The position numbers and the translations under genes are program-made. Below the pieces are notes generated by a model, which saw only the letters and a program-made list of their open reading frames with translations, was not told the DNA's origin and did not search any database. DNA of 64,000 bases from Mesorhizobium_K sp040049215 (GTDB lineage: Bacteria; Pseudomonadota; Alphaproteobacteria; Rhizobiales; Rhizobiaceae): contig NZ_JBDZDN010000006.1 of the NCBI RefSeq assembly GCF_040049215.1, forward strand, positions 62,001-126,000, given 5' to 3'. Each line of letters opens with the position of its first letter. Position 1 is the first letter of the stretch. Below are positions 60,857 to 64,000 of the stretch, piece after piece.

Positions 60857-61693
60857 ATGCGCTCAAACCGACCGACGGTCGCCGACCTTCGCGCAATGAA
60901 GGGCAAGCGGCAGCTTTCCAAGATCCGCGTCTTCACCATGGAGGAAGTCGAGGCCGCGGCGCGCGCGGGCGTCGAGATTCTTTCGGTGACGCCGGAACTG
61001 ATCCTCGATCCGCAATTCCGCGACGCCGCGCCCGACGTCTTCGCCATCCCGGGCAGCGTGAACTCCTTCTTCGCGCTCAAGGACGACGTGATGCGCGATG
61101 CCTTCCGTTTCATCCGCGCAGGCGCCGACGCGGTCTATTGCGCCGCGAGCCTCGACACGATCCGCGCGCTCGCCGACGAGCATGTCGCGGTGTGCGGACA
61201 CTCCGGCCTCATCCCGCACCACTCGACCTGGACCGGCGGTTTTCGCGCCGTCGGCAAGACCGCCGAGACGGCGATGTCCGTCTGGAAGCAGGTCAAGGCG
61301 CTGGAGGCAGCCGGCGCCTTCGCCGCCGAGATCGAGGTCGTTCCGGTCGAGGTCGCGAGCGCGATCTCGGCGCGCACCTCGCTGTTCATGATCTCGATGG
61401 GCGCCGGAGGCGGCTGCGACGCGCAATATCTCTTCTCGGAAGACATCCTCGGCTACAATCGCGGCCACTATCCGCGCCACTCGAAGGTCTATCGCAACTT
61501 CGCCGCCGAATACGATCGCCTGCAGGCCGAGCGCGTCGCGGCGTTCAGCGAATATGTCGCCGACGTGCGCTCAGGCGCCTATCCGGAGCCGAAGCATGTC
61601 GTCGGCATCGAGCAGAAGGAACTCGACCAGTTCCTCGACCAGCTGCAACGCAGCGACATCGCAACGGTATCGTCGCGGGCGCCGTTGCCGTGA
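60857..61693 (+). CDS. divergent PanB-fold (ketopantoate hydroxymethyltransferase-like) protein
   Basis: A 278-residue protein resembling PanB in its second half: VAVCGHSGLIP (111-120), EIEVVPVEVASAI (with E160 at the place of the PanB catalytic glutamate) and HYPRHSKVYRNF, ending YVADVRSGAYPEPKHVV. The metal-binding VGDS and ADLPF aspartates and the KIEGG lysine/glutamate of PanB are not present (here SVTPE, FAIPGS and VYCAAS). So it is unlikely to make ketopantoate. Function unknown. ATG at 60857 with GGGGGGAA upstream. Confidence 0.82.
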   Translation: MRSNRPTVADLRAMKGKRQLSKIRVFTMEEVEAAARAGVEILSVTPELILDPQFRDAAPDVFAIPGSVNSFFALKDDVMRDAFRFIRAGADAVYCAASLDTIRALADEHVAVCGHSGLIPHHSTWTGGFRAVGKTAETAMSVWKQVKALEAAGAFAAEIEVVPVEVASAISARTSLFMISMGAGGGCDAQYLFSEDILGYNRGHYPRHSKVYRNFAAEYDRLQAERVAAFSEYVADVRSGAYPEPKHVVGIEQKELDQFLDQLQRSDIATVSSRAPLP

Positions 61694-61750
61694 CGCAGCT
61701 CATGCGGTTTGACGTGTCAGCCTTGTAAGAGTTTTGGAGAGGAAGACCGG

Positions 61751-62827
61751 ATGGCGAAATGGAAGGTGGCGGGCATCAATTTCGATCACTTCCACATGGG
61801 CGACTTGCTCCGGGAAGCGTTCAACCATCCCGACGCCGAGATCGTCGGCATCTGCGACGCCGATCCGAAGCGCATGCAGGGCGCGATCGAAAATTTCGGC
61901 ATCCCCGAAAACCGGGTCTACACCGATCCGGAAAGGTGCCTGGCTGAGACGAAACCCGACCTCGTCATCCTGTGCCCCGCAACCGCCGAGCATGCCATCT
62001 GGGTCGAGCGCGTCGCTCCATCAGGCGTCAACATCCTGATGGAAAAACCGTTCGCGGCCTCGATCGCGGACGCCGACCGCATGATCGCGGCCGTGCAGAA
62101 GACCGGAAAGCTGCTCGCCATCAACTGGCAGCTCGCCTGGTACCGCTCGCACAACACCACCAAGCGCCTGATCGACGAGGGCACGATCGGCGAGGTGATC
62201 GAGGTACATTTCTACGACGGCAACCGCGGGCCGCTCTACCATCTCGCCGACAAGGTCGAGGTGAGCGACGAGGAGGTGCACGCCGGCAAGCCGCATTCCT
62301 GGTTCTACAAGAAGGCTTCCGGCGGCGGCAGCCTGCTCGACTATGTCGGCTACGGCGTGACGCTCGGCAGTTGGTTCATGAACGGCGAGAAGCCGGTGGA
62401 GGTGACCTGCGTCATGGACGAGCCGCAGGGGCTGGAGGTCGACGAACACTCTGTGACGGTGTGCCGTTACAAAAGCGGCCTGTCGAAGTTCGAGACGCGC
62501 TGGGGCACCTTCACCGATCCATGGACGCTGCAGCCGCAGCCGAAATGCGGCTTCGTCATCGTCGGCACCGACGGCACGATCGCCAGCTACGACTATGACG
62601 ACCACGTCACCGTGCAGATCCGGGCAAAGCGCGAGCAGTTCAAGGTGCAGGCAGACACGCTGGCCGCACCGCGGCGCGCGCCGGTCGAATACATGCTGCA
62701 CCTGATCGCCACCGGCGAAAAGATCGCCGGGCCGCTCGACCCAAAGCTGTCGCGCATAGGCCAGCAGATCACCGACAGCGCCGTGCTTTCGGCGCGCGAG
62801 AAGCGCACCGTGGGGCTGTTGCCATGA
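61751..62827 (+). CDS. Gfo/Idh/MocA-family oxidoreductase, first of pair
   Basis: A 358-residue NAD(P)-dependent dehydrogenase. The Rossmann start (WKVAGINFDHFHMGDLL) lacks the usual GxGxxG glycines, and the EKP motif is at 98-100. The C-terminal sugar-binding domain is full length. ATG at 61751 has GGAGAGGAAG upstream. It overlaps the next gene by four bases. Substrate probably an inositol- or sugar-like polyol, from family knowledge. Confidence 0.88.
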   Translation: MAKWKVAGINFDHFHMGDLLREAFNHPDAEIVGICDADPKRMQGAIENFGIPENRVYTDPERCLAETKPDLVILCPATAEHAIWVERVAPSGVNILMEKPFAASIADADRMIAAVQKTGKLLAINWQLAWYRSHNTTKRLIDEGTIGEVIEVHFYDGNRGPLYHLADKVEVSDEEVHAGKPHSWFYKKASGGGSLLDYVGYGVTLGSWFMNGEKPVEVTCVMDEPQGLEVDEHSVTVCRYKSGLSKFETRWGTFTDPWTLQPQPKCGFVIVGTDGTIASYDYDDHVTVQIRAKREQFKVQADTLAAPRRAPVEYMLHLIATGEKIAGPLDPKLSRIGQQITDSAVLSAREKRTVGLLP

Positions 62828-63945
62828 GCGAGCAGGACCTTGCATCCGAGACCGACTATGCACTGGTCGGCAAGACGGTGCCGGAAATCGCCGCACCGGA
62901 ATTGCCCTACAAGCCGCCGATGCCGAAAAGCTACCGGCCGAAGATAGCGCTGGTCGGGGCAGGGGGCATTTCGTTTGCACATCTCGACGCCTACAGGCGC
63001 GCCGGGCTCGATGTCGCGGCAATCATGTCGCGCACGCTGGCGCGCGCAGAGACGCGGCGCAAGGAATTCTACCCCGACGCCATCGCTACGGACGATTTCC
63101 AGAGCCTGCTCAGGCGCGACGACATCGAGGTGTTCGACATCACGCCGCATCCCGCCGAGCGCGTGCCGCTGGTGGAGGCGGCGCTGAAGGCCGGCAAGCA
63201 TGTGTTGTCGCAAAAGCCTTTCGTTACCGATCTCGATACCGGCGAGCGGCTGGTCGACCTCGCCGACCGCAACAACGTCAAGCTCGCCGTCAACCAGAAC
63301 GGCCGCTGGGCGCCGCATTTCGCCTATATTCGCGAGGCGGTGCGGGCGGGGCTGATCGGCGATGTCGTCGCCTCGCACACGGCGATGCACTGGGATCACA
63401 GCTGGATCGTCGGCACGCCGTTCGAAAAGATCGACGATTTGATCTTCTTCGACTTCGCCGTGCACTGGTTCGATTTCCTGGCGAGCCTGATCGGGGCGCG
63501 CGGCACCAGCGTCTACGCCACCCGCACCCGCGCCGCCGGCCAGGATGCGAAACCACCGCTGCTGGCGCAGGCGCTGGTTGCCTTTGACGGCGGGCAGGCC
63601 TCGCTTGTGTTCGACGCGGCGATCAAGCACGGGCCGCTGGATACCACCTTCGTCGGCGGCACCAAGGGCAGCCTCGCCAGCACTGGGCCTAACCTCGGCG
63701 AACAGTCGGTGACGCTGACGACAGCCGAGGGTATCGCGCGGCCGAGGCTGGAGGGCGCGTGGTTCAACGACGGCTTTGCCGGCACGATGGGCGAACTGCT
63801 GGTGGCCATTGAAGAGAAGCGCGAGCCGCTCAACGGCGCGCGCGGCAATCTCGACAGCCTGGCGCTCGTCTTCGCGGCGATCGCCTCGGCGCACACCGGC
63901 CAGGCGGTAAAGCCCGGCACGGTGCGCAAGGTATCGGGGCTTTGA
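62824..63945 (+). CDS. Gfo/Idh/MocA-family oxidoreductase, second of pair
   Basis: A 373-residue dehydrogenase with an N-terminal extension of about 38 residues before the Rossmann motif GAGGIS (45-50), QKP at 130-132 in place of EKP, and the C-terminal substrate domain (HWDHSWIVGTPFEKIDDLIFFDF). Overlaps the previous gene by four bases. The pair could carry out oxidation and later reduction of the same scaffold, which is inference. Confidence 0.9.
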   Translation: MSEQDLASETDYALVGKTVPEIAAPELPYKPPMPKSYRPKIALVGAGGISFAHLDAYRRAGLDVAAIMSRTLARAETRRKEFYPDAIATDDFQSLLRRDDIEVFDITPHPAERVPLVEAALKAGKHVLSQKPFVTDLDTGERLVDLADRNNVKLAVNQNGRWAPHFAYIREAVRAGLIGDVVASHTAMHWDHSWIVGTPFEKIDDLIFFDFAVHWFDFLASLIGARGTSVYATRTRAAGQDAKPPLLAQALVAFDGGQASLVFDAAIKHGPLDTTFVGGTKGSLASTGPNLGEQSVTLTTAEGIARPRLEGAWFNDGFAGTMGELLVAIEEKREPLNGARGNLDSLALVFAAIASAHTGQAVKPGTVRKVSGL

Positions 63946-63948
63946 CCG

Positions 63949-64000
63949 TCAGATTTGCAGGAACGCGAGGTCGCAGGGGATCGTCACCGCCTCGCCGGAG
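63949..64000 (-). CDS. 3' end of a gene running off the window edge
   Basis: An open minus-strand frame from the window edge ends in TGA at 63949-63951, coding SGEAVTIPCDLAFLQI at its C terminus. It converges on the second Gfo/Idh gene, 3 bases away. Too short for a family call; it could also be non-coding. Confidence 0.4.
   Translation of the reverse strand, partial: SGEAVTIPCDLAFLQI

Overview
The window (GC-rich, densely packed, mostly short intergenic gaps) looks like a chromosomal segment of a denitrifying member of the Hyphomicrobiales, most likely the Phyllobacteriaceae/Mesorhizobium side. This is inferred from a fixGHIS-type cbb3 maturation operon, a FixL-FixJ-FixK oxygen circuit, a NasS-NasT nitrate circuit, a copper nitrite reductase with periplasmic nitrate reductase, a rhizobial-type palindromic intergenic repeat and MocE/MocA-like genes. 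No rRNA, tRNA, CRISPR, phage or insertion sequence was seen.

Layout. (1) 1-6629: cbb3 oxidase ccoN(3' end)OQP, then ccoGHIS behind a FixK-type box. (2) 6727-18933, minus strand: assimilatory nitrate/nitrite module nasT-nasS, nrtA-nrtB-ATPase, nirB-nirD-nasA-cysG. The nrtA leader carries an NtrC-like site, a sigma-54 promoter, two ANTAR hexaloop hairpins and an intrinsic terminator. (3) 19072-25181: a cytochrome c, a DUF2189 membrane protein and an aa3-type CuA oxidase operon with two subunit III proteins. (4) 25378-35133: denitrification island nirK-nirV-(unknown)-nnrS, napEDABC, pseudoazurin, nnrR and a DUF1858 protein, with three NnrR-type boxes. (5) 35164-41518: SQR-like flavoprotein, DUF2892, RND efflux pair and a divergent ArsR regulator. 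(6) 41540-50827: low-oxygen regulatory and stress island (DUF4010 protein, thioredoxin 2, two universal stress proteins, host-attachment protein, FixK, orphan receiver, FixJ, FixL, GNAT, phasin) with five more FixK-type boxes. (7) 50927-56478: amino-acid and sulfur metabolism (DadA, frameshifted RidA, enolase-superfamily enzyme, cystathionine gamma-synthase/lyase, cystathionine beta-synthase). (8) 56717-63945: catabolic module with cupin, SDR, LacI regulator, desaturase-fold oxygenase, MocE-type Rieske ferredoxin, a divergent PanB-fold protein and two Gfo/Idh/MocA dehydrogenases.

How it works together (inference). Low oxygen is sensed by FixL, passed to FixJ, then to FixK. FixK boxes then link cbb3 maturation, SQR, stress proteins, GNAT and phasin. 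NnrR boxes link nirK, pseudoazurin, nnrR itself and DUF1858 to nitric oxide. Nitrate assimilation is controlled separately by nitrogen status (sigma-54/NtrC) and by nitrate (NasS-NasT antitermination). The least explained parts are the PanB-like/desaturase/MocE module at the right end, the 124-residue protein between nirV and nnrS, and the receiver-only protein between fixJ and fixK.
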